Below, piece by piece: positions 1 to 14,500 of a stretch of DNA of 64,000 nt (position 1 is the stretch's first letter; each line of letters starts with the position of its first letter). A model generated the notes under the pieces. It saw only the letters and a list, made by a program, of their open reading frames with translations, had not been told where the DNA came from and did no database searches. The translations under genes were made by a program, and so were the position numbers. Source of the DNA: Apostichopus japonicus (Eukaryota > Echinodermata > Holothuroidea > Aspidochirotida > Stichopodidae); assembly GCF_037975245.1 (NCBI RefSeq), contig NC_092576.1, positions 36,980,611-37,044,610 of the forward strand, written 5' to 3'.

Positions 1-1500
<1,500 letters not shown>

Positions 1501-2639
1501 TACACATTGAAACGTTCTAGCACTGCGTCTTTGCTCCCTGGGCACCGCCCACTTACACCTCTTTCCGAATCTACCACTTAGGAAGACAGCTACACGTGAC
1601 TTTAGCGACTTTTGTGTTACGAATTTCACCCGTTTCTTACGAGTTTTGGGAACTTCATATTGGACGTGCGGTCGTACGAACACTTTTCCCGCCGTTTCGA
1701 AAAAGCATTATATAAGTATCCTTTGTCATCATAGTTTGTAACTTGCTAAACACTCCTTCTTGTCCGTTTTCTCCGTATATCCGTTGCACGTACTTTTGTA
1801 CAGTTACCGGTTGCGAGACACCTGCATAGTAGCCGTGGTCATTCCCGACCGTTAGCCGTTGAAGACTTTGTTACTTAAGACCACAAACTAGCTGGTGGTC
1901 CACCCGAGTATAGGCAACCTTGTCGAGCCCAACCCTCTTCCGAGCACTGCTAGGTATTCTCTTGTTTATGGAAGTTTTTCTGCCTCTTTTCACATTAGGA
2001 TCTCGCCCATCTCGTGTATTACGGTTCAATACTTGTACCACTTGTGACATACACTGAGTCGGCCATACGTGTTTTACCGTTACTATATAGTTCTCACATT
2101 TACTAGCACAGTAACTGCACTACTGTTTATGTGTGCTAATTGTGTTTCTGTTGCTGCTAAGGCATTTTCCGTGTTCCCACTTATTCTCAGTCAGGTTCTA
2201 CTGGATTTCCGGGGCTAAAGCCCCCTCCCCGGGGGCGTTTCCAGCCTGTTTTTCAAGCTTCATTACGATTCTCTACCTACAGAGTTTACTTTGCCCGCCT
2301 CTCGGTCTTGGTAGGCTCCTGTATCTTGCGGGCCTATACGCTTTTTATTGTTGTTTTTTTTTCTTCCCGGGTTCTCCTCTTCCTATCTTAGCTATATTTT
2401 TTAAGAGGAATTCGCGACCCGAACGTACCTGACATAGACGACATAGGTCCGCGGAGTCACGGTCTCTAGTACAGCATCGGACGCGCCGCCCCGCGGGTCC
2501 CGATAAAAAAGGCATGAAAGGTCTTCTCGGAACTCGGTGACTTCAAGGACGACAGGTCTCCCGAAGCCAAATCGGAGAAGGAGGTTGAGATGAGGGGTAC
2601 TACCCTTCCACCTAACCTCGTCTTGAAGGGATACTCCAT

Positions 2640-3540
2640 TGAACACTTCTTGGTTCCTCCGGGGGTGGAGGCAGAAGGACATCCCAGTAGCCACGGACTC
2701 GAGCCCAAGACATGCCCACGAGAGCGATTTCCACACGCTACTGGGGAAGGGCGTGACAAATGAGACTATGGGAAAAGAAGGACCAATCTTTCGCTTCGCC
2801 GAAAAAAAAGAAGGGTCCCAGAAAACAATAGTTCATCTCAAACCCCTGAAGAAGTATTTCGTGTGACCTACTCGGTTCCGCATGGAGGATCTCGTTCTAG
2901 TCCTACCAAGCCCTACACAGGGCATGTGGGCTCCTTCCGTTGACCTAAAGGACGCGTAATTCCATGTCCCATTCGAGGCCGACCCACAGAGATTTCAAGT
3001 CTTCTCCTGCAGCGGAATTGCACCGAAGCGACGTATCCCTTTACGCTTATCTCGACGAGTGGCTCGTCACGGGAAGGTCTAGTCAAAAGGCTCAATTCAA
3101 CATGGCCCGCAAGACTGAGCTCCTAGAGAGACTCGGCTGGGATATCAGAATATATTTAAAGAATAAGTGCGTCAGTGTAGTAGAAGACAGGTAATTATCG
3201 ACGTGCGTAAATATCTAAACCAAACCCCTACACGGGCACTTTATATCTGTGCTCAAGTTCGTACCTAGCAATTAGGTGGTTCACTATAGCACACAATATC
3301 ACACTCAATCCACCTAGCTTCACTTGACAAGGGTATATGTTGATCGACAGAGCTCACTTGACTCTCGCCTTCGGTTCCCAGGGTAGCTGCCGTCCCTTCC
3401 TTCCCCTACCCAACTCACAGCAGACCAGGATATTCAGTTCCTGGGCGCGATCCTCGACTTTCGCAACAGTTAGGTAAAACAGTTTAAAGAGCTGAGAGCA
3501 CTTGGTCTCAACGCATATCGTGGACGTTATCTTTTACCGC
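2640..3540 (+). pseudogene. DIRS reverse transcriptase remnant
   Basis: Recognisable RT blocks are scattered over several frames. Around 2883-3000 there is RMEDLVLVLP followed by SVDLKDA and FHVPFEADPQRFQVF, the DLKDAYFHvPI block of DIRS and Ty3-like RTs; the Tyr codon after DLKDA is TAA. At 3036-3160 the frame reads LYAYLDEWLV...LLERLGWDI, the YLDDWL motif with its second Asp changed to Glu (codons 3048-3059). Near 3430 is FLGAILDF, the downstream FLG block. Several stops and frame changes make this non-functional. The upstream stretch 2133-2640 may be the gag-like region but shows no recognisable motif. Confidence 0.8.
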
Positions 3541-3595
3541 CGTCCTCAGAATGAGACCCCTCCAGCTTCACCTTTTCGGTCACTACGACCCGGAA

Positions 3596-4262
3596 GCGAA
3601 TATTTTTTTCCCAAACTGAGCTGACACTGAAATTATTTCCTCGATTCTGATTGGCTCTCAGCGAGCACGTCTAACGTCAAACGTCAAAACAGCGAACAAG
3701 TCAGAAGACACAGACAAATCGTCAAATGCCCTTTTTGTGTACACTCATTGGCTGGCACACACTTGCTCGCCGTCTTCATGGCCACTGCATATTCGACTAG
3801 GCCTATCATGGTTAATTGACTGAATAAACTTTGAATTTATGATTATAAAACTAAAAGTATCGCAACTCCGAATGTTACACAAACACCTCGTATGTATATA
3901 TCAGCGGCTACATGTATACAATTACAAATGCACTGTGTTTTATTGTGTTGTATGCTATACACAGTATATTAGGCTACATTACATGTGTTCTGTAGAGCGG
4001 AGTTAAGCGAGTAAACAAACGATCGAGGACTGCCTATAATGCGGTGTTTTGAACGCTATATACTTCGTTCATATATACCTACCAAAAGTTCTGGAAAAGT
4101 GCTGATGTGAATATCTTGAATTTGTTCATGTTGATCATTCTGATATCGACAGAGTATGGAAGGATCCATATTGAATACTCAAGTATATCAATTGCACGCT
4201 GAGAGCCAATCAGAATCGAGGAAATAATTTCAGTGTCAGTTCAGTTTGGGAAAAAAAATTCG
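3596..4262. mobile_element. Nested 667-bp long-TIR MITE (Mutator-like?) inside the DIRS element
   Basis: The left arm from 3597 and the reverse complement of the right arm ending at 4262 match over about 65 bp with few differences (CGAATWTTTTTTCCCAAACT onward to GATTGGCTCTCAGCG). The 10-mer CGACCCGGAA flanks it on both sides (3586-3595 and 4263-4272) and lies inside DIRS coding sequence, so it reads as a target duplication. Long TIRs with a 9-11 bp duplication suggest a Mutator-like family. There is no transposase inside, so it is non-autonomous. Confidence 0.8.
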
Positions 4263-4272
4263 CGACCCGGAA

Positions 4273-4960
4273 CAGGGTATCCTAGATACACATGTGCCAC
4301 TTAGCGGCCTAGACCCAGTCCACCTGTCGTTGTGGCTGAAGAAGGAGAACTAGGTACACGGACGCCCATTCCGGGAACAGAAACCCCTGGTCTTTATCTC
4401 CTCGCCCGCTTCCTTGCAGGTTTTGGGAGCGTACCTGAACATTCTCACAATAGCCGGGGAGTGGGAGCCCGCCTGGGGTTGCGTTAACATCAATGCGCTC
4501 GAGATGGAGGCACTAGCCCGAGCCCTCCGACACTTCGAGCGATATCTCCGGGCCGACGCCCTGATCATATTATGCGACAGCACGGGTGGTGGCTTATGTT
4601 AGACGATTGCAGTGCGCGGCAACATGGAACCTGCTCCTCTGGTGTCATGGCAGGATTATCTCCCTTTGTGACTCGCACATCGCGGGGAGAGAGAACCTAA
4701 CTGCCGATGCCCTTTCGAGTAGAACCCAAACGGAGTAGTCCCCACGGGTAGACACGTGTTGCAGCTTGTTCCGTCTGCTCGGAACCCCAAATATCGATCT
4801 GTTCACGTCGACAGACAACGCGAAACTCCCGGTATTCTACATTCAAACCTTTCACTCCAGAGGGGCGTCGGACGCCTTATTGACATATTGGGAGGGGATT
4901 GAGTCCCTCTTCACCATCCCTTCCCCCTCCCCCATCTGCCAGCTACACAAAGTCTAACTC
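4273..4960 (+). pseudogene. DIRS RNase H remnant
   Basis: Just after the MITE's right target duplication the frame resumes with RDPEQGILDTHVPLSGLDPV. At 4414-4602 it gives a segment with WGCVNINALEMEALARALRH and ILCDSTGG, the catalytic Glu and Asp blocks of the DIRS RNase H (INvLElrAv..AL and DNtt). Further on are LTADALSS (about 4698-4725) and LGTPNIDLFTSTDNAKLPVF (about 4780-4840), the conserved tail joining RNase H to the recombinase. Stops and frame changes break it. The RT part ends ...FGHYDPE before the MITE, which fits a single interrupted reading frame. Confidence 0.8.
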
Positions 4961-5289
4961 AAACTGTCCCGGACAAAGCTCCTTCTAATCACGACATATT
5001 GGCCGAGGAGGACGTGTTTTCCACTCCTATTGAGTCTCCTCGCATGAACCCCGCGCATTCTCCGGGACTTACTACACCTGGCGTGTCTGGGCCGGGTCCT
5101 AGTAAGTCTGCCTCACGTGCATCACTTGGCCTGACTGCGTGGTCGTAATCCGCTTTCGACTCAGAGCGGGCGACATTCCCAGGCCGCTGCAGCATTAGCA
5201 CTATCAGCCAGACAACAGTCCACCGACTGGCACGATTCTGCCCCTTCGGCAGAGCTATCGGACTTTGTCATGTTTCTCTTTAACTAAGG

Positions 5290-6060
5290 GAATCAGCCAA
5301 GTAAAATTCGAAATTACAGGTCGGCAATTGCGGCGATCCACTCGGGATTCGCAGCCGACTCCTCGGTGGGCACCTGTCTACAGCTATCGGCCCTAATCGG
5401 GGGTATGGTAATTCACAGGCTTAACGACACACGCTTACATCGGCTTGGAGCATGGACGGCGTGCTCCACTACCTGGCTAGCCAACCATTTGAGTCAATGT
5501 TTACGAACCCTCTCAAGAAACTCACCATCAAGAAACTGTTCTCGGTAGCGGCAGCTTCGGTGAGGAAGAGTTGTCTACACGCATTGTCTATGGCGGAAGG
5601 GCATATCCGCTTCGACAACGAAGGCGTTCGTCTGGTTCCAGACCACAGGTTTCTTGCCAAGAACCAAAAACTCTCCTTTATAACAAAGAAAATATGCCTC
5701 CCCTAAACTATCCTGGTCCCTCTGACACCGCGGAGGATAAGCTGTGGGGCCCAGTGAGGGCCCTTAAATAATACCTGCACAGGTCAAAAGACCTGATAAC
5801 ATCACAGGTCCTCTTCGTCTTTTCTACTAGTCCTCCCTCAGCTGCCTCCAAAAACACTATCAGCAAGTGGCTGGTTCAGGCGATCCGGCTCCACGCGAAG
5901 ACAAATCGACCCGTCCGGGCGATGACATCAGCAGCCCTAATTGCTGGTATCCCGGTGGAATATATCCTCCGGTCCTCTGCATGGTATTCCCCTTTGACAT
6001 TCGTGGCGTCGTACCTAACGGGCACTGTCGTCTCAGAGACAGCCTTCGGTCGCGCGGTGT
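5290..6060 (+). pseudogene. DIRS tyrosine recombinase remnant
   Basis: The segment at 5452-5706 contains ASVRKSCLHALSMAEGHI followed by RLVPDHRFLAKNQ, the box I region of DIRS recombinases with the catalytic Arg. After a frame change, 5770-6060 reads DLITSQVLFVFST, then PVRAMTSAALIAGIPVEYIL and SSAWYSPLTFVASYLTG. This keeps the box II Arg, the Trp and the nucleophile Tyr, but the HxxR His appears as Arg. The enzyme would normally integrate a circular cDNA without target duplication. Frame breaks and the lost His point to an inactive copy. Confidence 0.8.
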
Positions 6061-6445
6061 TGAGCGTTCCTTCAGGTAGGTCCCGCCCGTTTGGCCTCCC
6101 ACCATCGAAGCAGTGCCACTCCGTGCGTTAGTGTAGTAAATACTGCAAAACTTACTTGTTTGGGTATAAACGAACGAAGAAACTCACCTATCTCTACCGC
6201 CTCCCACCTCTACTCGCGAGACACACGGCCCTGCGCAACGCTTACGGCAGGTCGACTGATCGCAATCTCGACAGATTGATTTTGACCAATCAGTTCGGGG
6301 GCCTATCTACTTGTTTAACATTTCCATCCAGTGCCTCTCTCTGGGACATATGAGCCCGCGTGTCACCTTGGGGTAGAACCGGAAGGAGGTGTCAGTGGGA
6401 GGTGCCCAGAAAGCGAGGAGCAGTGCTAAAATTTGAAACTACGTC

Positions 6446-8450
6446 CTTTAATACTACTGCCATAACAATTTACCTGCCTCGGGCAGTTAGATCGGGGGAA
6501 ATTTGAGCTGAGGAAGTGGATATTCCATGCTTGTTCCCTTTGCTAGGCTTGGCGAATTGATTACGTAACAAACAGGCTAATGTTCCACACTAAGAACCTT
6601 GGAAGGTGCAGAAGTGGCCAGTGGCGAAAACGTTGTTTAGAGAGACAACAATCACAAAATGCTCCCCTCGGATGTAGAACGTAAATTCACATGTATACAC
6701 ACTGAACAATAATAAAAACATAGCATATGCATTGAACCCGTTGAATTAATCCGCGAAACGACATTTATATTAAAAATTGAATTCGAATAAACATGAAATT
6801 ACTGGAAATGTAATGTATATTGCCTATCTATCGAAAATAGCGTCATTACGAATACACCTTTAGGAATTTCTTCTGTATGTTTATGCTGATGACATCTCCT
6901 ATGTTGTTCTAATCCACCCCAACCCCACCCCCCCCAAAAAAAAAAACTTAATAATAAATCAATAACATAATTACAATATAAATATAAATACATGATATAA
7001 TCTAAATTGAATAAGATTCATTCAAAATGTAAGTTGATAGTATATTATCTTTTATAATCACAAACATTTCTAAATTAATATCAGACTTTGACCTCATCTT
7101 TTTAAGGAAATCGATGTTGGGAGGTAAAGAATATAATGAAACAACAAATCCCCCATAATATATACAGGGAAGTCCAGTCATTTATAATCATGCTTTCTTT
7201 TATCCCTTTTCAGAGCAAAAGCATACTATTATGTACCAAGGGCACTTTATTTTGAAGTTAAACTATGTTTTTATACTGATCTTTTCCTTTGCTTGTTATT
7301 TCCAACATCCGATATTTTTAATAATGTTTCAAGATCAATCAAATGCAATAGTTTTCTTCACCTCAGAATAAAATCAAGCCAAGATTAGTACCAATTTATT
7401 TTTACCTCTAAATATCATATTGAATTAAATTGAGATTTTTTTGGCAAAGTTGCACTCATTTAATTTAAAGTTAATGTAGATAAGTTATCATTTGTTGCAG
7501 TAAATATAAAAAAAGTAACATGTGAACATCGTTACAACTTTGGTTTTAACTAAAGTAGACATGAATCTGCTCGCATCACTAATCTTTGGTACCGTTTTAG
7601 ATCGCAACATGTGTAAGGACCCTAGCAAGGAACACAATGTAAGAACAATTTAATGTACCTTGCTCTGATAACACAACTGTTCATATCAAAATCTCCTCTT
7701 TATTGCGCGTACGAGAGCGCGGCAAAAATATTAATAGCTACAAACAATTCATATCTACGAAATGTGGATAACAGTGACATGTCGATAATATTTTTAAATA
7801 TAAAGCCTTCAATTTGCCCTATCTAACATGTTTAATAAGAAATAAAGTGAACAAACATGCAAAGTATATGGAACATTCAGCGTGACTAGACTAACATATT
7901 ACATCATTGGGATGTACCTAGTAAGTGATTATAATTACAGCCATAAAAACAGGTTTATTCAGATCGATTCCATTCGATACGACTACAAAGCAAAAACCAT
8001 TATCAGCAATTTTCTGTATACGTTGGGTATATATTTAAACTAATTTACTATTTGGGGTTAAGTTATATACATTGTTATCTTAAAATACAATATCTGTGCT
8101 AACCTTGGTAAGTATGAAATCCTTGGTTTTTTCGGTATATGCCTTTAAAAGCAAAATCATTTAGGTTCCACCAACCTTTACATTATGATAAAAACGGGCT
8201 GATTCTGTTTCGATTTCTTTCGCATTTATGTGAAATAAAATGTAGCTCCATACACATCATATATTACAACTATACATTTTGCACCATCGATCACAAGAGA
8301 CAACAAACTGCCTACTATTTTTACATTAACCATTCAATGTCTAGATATTCTGAAAACAATTTTATATCCTGAGTAATCCAGTTATTGCCTTGACTCAGGA
8401 AATTTACATAGAATTTGCAGTCAAAGTAATTTACCCACATTTGTATTTTG
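6446..8450. other. Upstream region of the NLR gene, no gene recognised
   Basis: AT-rich non-coding sequence between the DIRS right repeat and the first coding exon. It should hold the promoter and 5' UTR of the NLR gene, but I could not pick a convincing TATA box or initiator. Short open frames here (for example 8139-8372) lack family features. Confidence 0.4.
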
Positions 8451-8472
8451 CATGCGAAACTACAGACCTAAG

Positions 8473-8530
8473 ATGGCTGCCAACGTTAATCCCGTGGACA
8501 TCAAACCGGTTGTGAAGAAGACAGTAATCG
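8473..8530 (+). CDS. First coding exon of the NLR gene
   Basis: The exon encodes about 19 residues beginning MAANVNPVDIKPVVKK and ends at a strong donor (G|GTAAGT) in phase 1. The ATG at 8473 has A at -3 and G at +4. An in-frame ATG at 8452 would add seven residues and has a poorer context, so I chose 8473. The phase fits the next exon exactly: G plus GT restores a glycine codon. The segment is too short for domain assignment. Promoter and 5' UTR exons upstream were not identified. Confidence 0.55.
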
Positions 8531-11500
8531 GTAAGTCTGAAAGCTGACCATTTTTCATTAATTGTGAATATTGTCCTATTTGTGTTAGGCTGTATTATAT
8601 ACAATCCACGGTACAATGTTGCGTTTGTTAATATATTTACTTTTCTTTTATAAAAACAAGTTTAGTTGGAGATATCGGATATCATGAAATAAATAAAGAC
8701 ATCATAATGTCATATGTAAATCAAACTTTAGAAAGAGAAAGGAGTCCCAGGTCATGACAATTTGATCGATGAGTTTGAAGTCTTCATGTTCATATCACTA
8801 GCGCATCCGCTGTTAAATCATTCCTTCACATGTGAAGGAGTGCTCCATGTGCTAAGTAAATGTCTTTTATATTCTTTCTTTATTTCAAATAGGTTTTGGT
8901 AGTTTTAAAGTTGCACTTGCTGACGTTCTGACTGTTACAACTGTTCTTCAACTTGCTACATTCTTTGAATATCCGCCTGTTATCATAGAGGAGCTGGGTA
9001 CTGCAGTCAGTGCGGGCCTTCTCATGATTCGTTATATGGAAGAGAGAGGACAAATAAAGCCAACAAATATCCTGACACTTCTCTTTGCGCTGAAGAAAAT
9101 GTGTCTTTCTGGGACTGAGGAACGTGTGAAAAAGCTGTATGAGGAGCATACAGGGATAATATGTTCCAGTGATGGTCAGTCTAAGGCTCAGGAAGAAGGT
9201 ATTGTAACTTAGAGCATATCATTATATGTACATGCTCATGTGGCACTGGCATAATTGTTAAGAATACGAATTACTCCCATCGATTTCCTGTTATTTACTA
9301 AGGATTTGATACAATCGTATTGGTGAATCGGTTATTTACTAAGGATTTTGTGATTTCATTTACAAATCACCATGTACGGGTGGCTATTCAGAAGTTTTTG
9401 AGGATAGTTTAACCTGTAACGTATAACACTCAACTTTCAACAGAAAGTGAAGTTTGAAAAAAAAAAATAGAGTTAGAGGTGTATTGTTCGTTTAACAATT
9501 AAAGATAAACAACTTTGCGTGTAATAATAAATCAAGGTGATTGAGTGCATAATATCTTAGTAATATAACTTTGATATTCTCGATGATTAGGTCAAAGCCA
9601 AAATTTTACTATAATTCTTAGGTAATGCTACACATACAAACTTCAATGTTCAATTGCCTCATTTAATTCGTACGAACATTGCAAATCTCATTTGCGTGAG
9701 TTTATGTAAACAACAAGTTTGTGGCTATTAATATATGAATGAATGGAAACGAAACTGAAATTGTTTTTCTTTTGAATCACTGACCACAGCGGAGGGTTTA
9801 ACAACAGTTATTACAGTTAAATTTATACTTCTTACGTATTCCTCTTTACAAACGGCTTCATGGCAATAATATTTATATTTGAATATAGTTGTATGTCAAC
9901 TTCGAACGAGGGTGTGGAGTAAAGTTAGTGAGGCCGATAATGGTATGTTTTTTTTTTTTGTACGTTCGATGCGCCTTAATGAGTTTTCTATTTCAGGGTA
10001 TAACTGTTGTAATTTCATTACAAAAATATATGATATGACAATGATACTTGACAGGTGACACCACAAATATTAAAACTGGTGCTGACTAGTGTGTTTAAGA
10101 TCCTGACTGGAGCCGACTTACAACCGGTAAATTGATGACCAGTACCAATCTTAAGTCCACACACAGTGCCCGACTATCCATTATTTTCTAAGTAATGCCA
10201 GTTGCGTATAGAGTTGTAATTGTCGTACATTGTGCGGCGGGCTGTAGTTAACACTTCTGCACGGCACAATTTATTGCGAAGGATTTGTAAAGTCAAGATT
10301 CCATGCAAAACTGCAAAAATAATATCAACGGTTATCAGAAAGTGAAGATTGATAAACTATAGTTGGCGATATATTGTTTGTTTAACAATTGAGGTAAATT
10401 AGTTAACATGCAATAATTACACAAGGTGATTGGGTGTATATGTTGTCTTTAAATTTAAATTACCAATGCTAAGGTCAAAGCCAGTTTACAACATGAAAAA
10501 TGAATGAGATATTTTATTATATATCTCCGAAAAGCAATATTCTAATGCCTAATTTCGTTCTTACAAAAAATACACAATGGGTTCTTCTGATATGATACGT
10601 AAGCAAATATATCATATTCGACTATGATTTCCAAACTAATAACAGTTACGTCAAGTTGTTAAGTCGTACAGTGTGCGTGGGGCTGTAGAAAGCACTTCCT
10701 CACTTCACAATGAATCGTATACAATTGTTATCCAAAATCGTTTCAAGAGCTGCTCACTTCTAATTCGCTATTCGTTTCTCTCATCAGGTAAAATGAAAAT
10801 CTTCATAAACTCTTTGAAACATACATACGCCCTGTGGTACAACAGGATTCAGCCAATTCCATACATAAGAGAGAAGACATGCTGCGTTGATGATATATAT
10901 GTTGAGTCTGGTTTAGAACTTATCCACCAACCCTCTTCCTTCAAACATGTCTCGCAATCACCTGAAGAATCAGGTTTAGTGAGTCTGAAATCATTCCGAG
11001 ACATATTTGACAGTGATATATTTCCATCTAATCGAATCTTAATAGAAGGAGACCCTGGTTACGGGAAATCAACCCTTACTCTTCAAGCTGCATATGACTG
11101 GTGTTTGGGAAATGTTGCATCACCGCTCAAAAATTTCGCTGTTTTTATTCTGCTGCCACTTAGGCTTCTGGGAGATATTTCTTCAATATTTCAAGCTATT
11201 CGTTTTGTCTTGATGCCAAAGGAATCACCTCTGACGGATGCTGACATCCTGGAAATACTAAGACACGGTTTATCTGTGGTTATCGTGTTGGATGGATATG
11301 ATGAGTATCCCGATAGGAATAGTAGTAAAGAAACTGACGTTATGGACATGATTGCTGGAAAGATGTTCCCAAATGTCAAGGTTGTGGTATCCACCAGATC
11401 ATCTTCATTACCAACATATATAGATCCAACAACTGTTACTATTAGATTGACTGGATTCGATGAAAAGTCGAGGGATGAGTATATTCAACGAACAGTTACT

Positions 11501-14500
11501 AGTGGTGACCAGGAAGCAAGTAAACGTATAACCAATGCTCTGAACAGTAGTCCAATTCTAAATGATATTTGCCAGGTGCCGATATTCTGCGTCCTATTTA
11601 GTCATGTTGCCAATGATCAGAAAGGTGTTATTGAGTTTAGTTCAGTGACGAGTTTCTTTAAGTACGTGATAGACTGTTTCTACAATCACATGTGGAAGAA
11701 AGATCTTAAGAAACCGATTCATCAGTCAATACGAAAATACTCTAAACTGAACAGACTTGCGTTTGAAGGTCTCACTGCAAAAATACAAATGATTGCTTGG
11801 CCCAAACATACCTTCATCGACACAGTTGGAAAGGATTGCTATGAAGAACTTTCAAACATCGGTATTCTTATCGCAGATCAAGTTCATGATATAATCGACG
11901 AACCAGAGAAATATGATATTCATCACACTAAACAAAGTGAATTTGTCCGTTTCTATCACAAACTCTTTGCTGAATGGTATGCAGCTAGGTATTTGTCTTC
12001 GTATGTTGGGGGCCTTTGGCCTTTCTGGCTTAAACATAAACTAAACAAAATTAATCCTGTCGATCTTCAATTTGTGTTTCGTTTTGCTTGTGGACTGAAC
12101 AGGAGAGCCTCGGGCAGAATAATCAAATATTTGAAAAGTGTGGAAGGAGGGGCGTCCTTTGCATCTCTATGTCTTTTTGAACAGCCAGATGATCCAGAGG
12201 AGGTCGTTGAAACTGTGAAGGGATTGTGTTCTGATGGCATGATAATACGATCTTCTGACAGCAGACTCTTACAAAGATCAAATATACAGCTTCTTGATAT
12301 TGCATCGAGGAAGAAGGTAGTTGCAAAGGTTTACCATATTTTAAGTTTAGAGCCATATCCGGAGGAAATACAATCCATGACGCATTCTGCATTTTGTTAT
12401 TCAAAAAAATGTATGATTTAGTGGAATATATTGGATTGTGTGCCAAATGGCCTGCAGTGCGTGGTTCACGCTGAAAAACAATATGACTTTTTAGATATGT
12501 AGAAATGATTTTGGAAAAAACAAATAAATCCACACAAGTTCTAAATGTATTGGTCTTAACTATTACGACAGCACAGTCTCAAAAAATCAGGTAGAGTACA
12601 TTGAGCACGGTGTTATCTATAGATAATTTGTTGTCTGTGTATGGAGTTAAACATGATGATTTGTTAGGATTAAGAAACACAGCTTATCATCAACAGTAAG
12701 ACCTTGAAGGAGAAGTATGTTATACTCAATGCATTGTTTTACAAACTTTCCCGACAATGGATGTGTATGAAATGCTCATGTCTTGAAATTCAAAGTAGTA
12801 TTGGAAAACAATGGTAGCACACTAAGTTACTTAGATGTTTTCTTTTGTCAAATACACTTCATATCAATATTGGCAAGTACGGCATACGGTGTGACAGGTT
12901 TAGGCAAAAAATGAAAGCAGTGTAAGTCATCATATTTACATGCAGTTTTATCGGCATTAAATTATTAGAACGCATCTTAAAACCCGTACAATGCATACAA
13001 CTGTTTATTTAAAACTAGATAAGCTGAAATGAATGAAAAACAAAAGCGACCTATACATTTTAAAACAAATGAATTATGCTCAGTTGCTAATGAATTTCAC
13101 AATAAATGAAGGTGCCTGTATGCAGATGTTGCATCAAGTGCAAACTTGAGTTACGTATATGATAGGGAAACGGGATTATTTGTAAGGTAATATTTCACCG
13201 TTATTATTTTTAGATCGAAGTACCCTGCCTCCAGATAGACCATTTTTTCAAGGTAGCACGCCAGAACGAGGTAACCCTGGAATCCGGGCTTAGTCTTCCC
13301 GTTCTCTTGTCAATACGGAAACTGGTATTCACAACACAAGCAGAACACGAAATTACCCCGGAAAACATGTTCGGAGTGGTACAATATGGGCAACGGTGTC
13401 TTCAGCTAAAAACATTAGCGTGAGTAAACAGTTCATAAGCATACTAATGGTTCCGATATAAATGCATTTAAATAAATTAATCAAAATATTAAATATAAAT
13501 AACTTTACAAGTTATAGTTCAATTTCTGTTAGTTCAGAGTAAAACTTTGCCGCCTTTGAAATACCTTAATAGTTTGTTTCAAGTTGAGTGTTGTTTTAAA
13601 TTTGTTTAACTTTTATGTGTCAAACTTGTGAATGTATTCTTCCTCGTCACGGATGTAATTTTCAAGCATTTGCATTCATGTTGTTACTATACATAAAATA
13701 TGTAGATGTTTCCTTTCATTTAATCACAGATTCCATGGTAAATTTGTATTACCTCTGTCCTTAACCGTAGAGACATTGAAATCGAACATGAATTCAAGAA
13801 GTATTACCGGTAAGAATATTCCACAACACCAGAACAAATATTTTGGATAAATGTATCCATTTGTTTAACTACATTTCATATATTTACTAAACGAAACATA
13901 TCAATTACTATTCAAATCAACAACATAATTGTAAGCTATTAATACATAGATGACAACGGTTGCAAAATTACAACAAAAAAAATTGAAAACTTGATCAAAC
14001 TAAAATGATTCATAACTTCTTTTTTTTGGCAGTATTCTGGCAATTTTTGGAATATGTCTTTCAGTTAGATGTTTCCTCTGGCAAATGGCGACTGAGCTCA
14101 ACGGAAGCTTTGACTTCCGATGTAAGTAGATATATAAACATGTGTTCTGTCACATGAACGTCATATATATTTCATAACAAATGCATATTTTATGGAAAAG
14201 TATTCAGTTATGATGAAGGCTAACCTTGAAAACAGTGAGGTTGCAATACAAAATATCCAGCACAGCACAATTTTTCATTTGGATTAATGTTGATATAACG
14301 CCATGTTAGATGAGAACATTGACTTCATTTCCTGTTAGTGTATCTAATGATGCAATTAAGACTTTTCTGTACTGAAATGTCCACTTTCCTACTACTCACA
14401 ATGTAGTTAGTGTATTTCAAGGTAAGAAGAAAACTCGACAAGCTTAACTATCCACGACATCGAAATCGTCTACTTGGAATGTAACAACTTGGCTATAAAA

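Larger units (their letters stand above)
1505..6445 (+). mobile_element. Decayed DIRS-type tyrosine-recombinase retrotransposon
   Basis: The order of remnants is reverse transcriptase, RNase H, then tyrosine recombinase, all on the + strand and broken by stops and frameshifts. This order with a recombinase instead of an integrase defines DIRS-like elements. The ends are inverted repeats: the reverse complement of about 1512-1590 matches about 6370-6440 (shared blocks such as GGTGCCCAG and GCAGTGCTA) at moderate identity. That fits the inverted terminal repeats of the DIRS1 group better than the split direct repeats of Ngaro. The outer limits are approximate because similarity fades at both ends. 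No methyltransferase or hydrolase domain was recognised. A MITE interrupts the element at 3596-4262. Confidence 0.8.

Noticed and set aside
2401-2759. Open frames on the minus strand inside the DIRS element
   Set aside because: Antisense shadows of decayed RT-region sequence; no family features.
8139-8372. 77-codon frame upstream of the NLR start
   Set aside because: AT-rich, no domain, no splice connection in phase to exon 8473-8530.
12123-12533. 136-codon minus-strand frame over the end of the NACHT exon
   Set aside because: Antisense to a well supported exon; no recognisable content.
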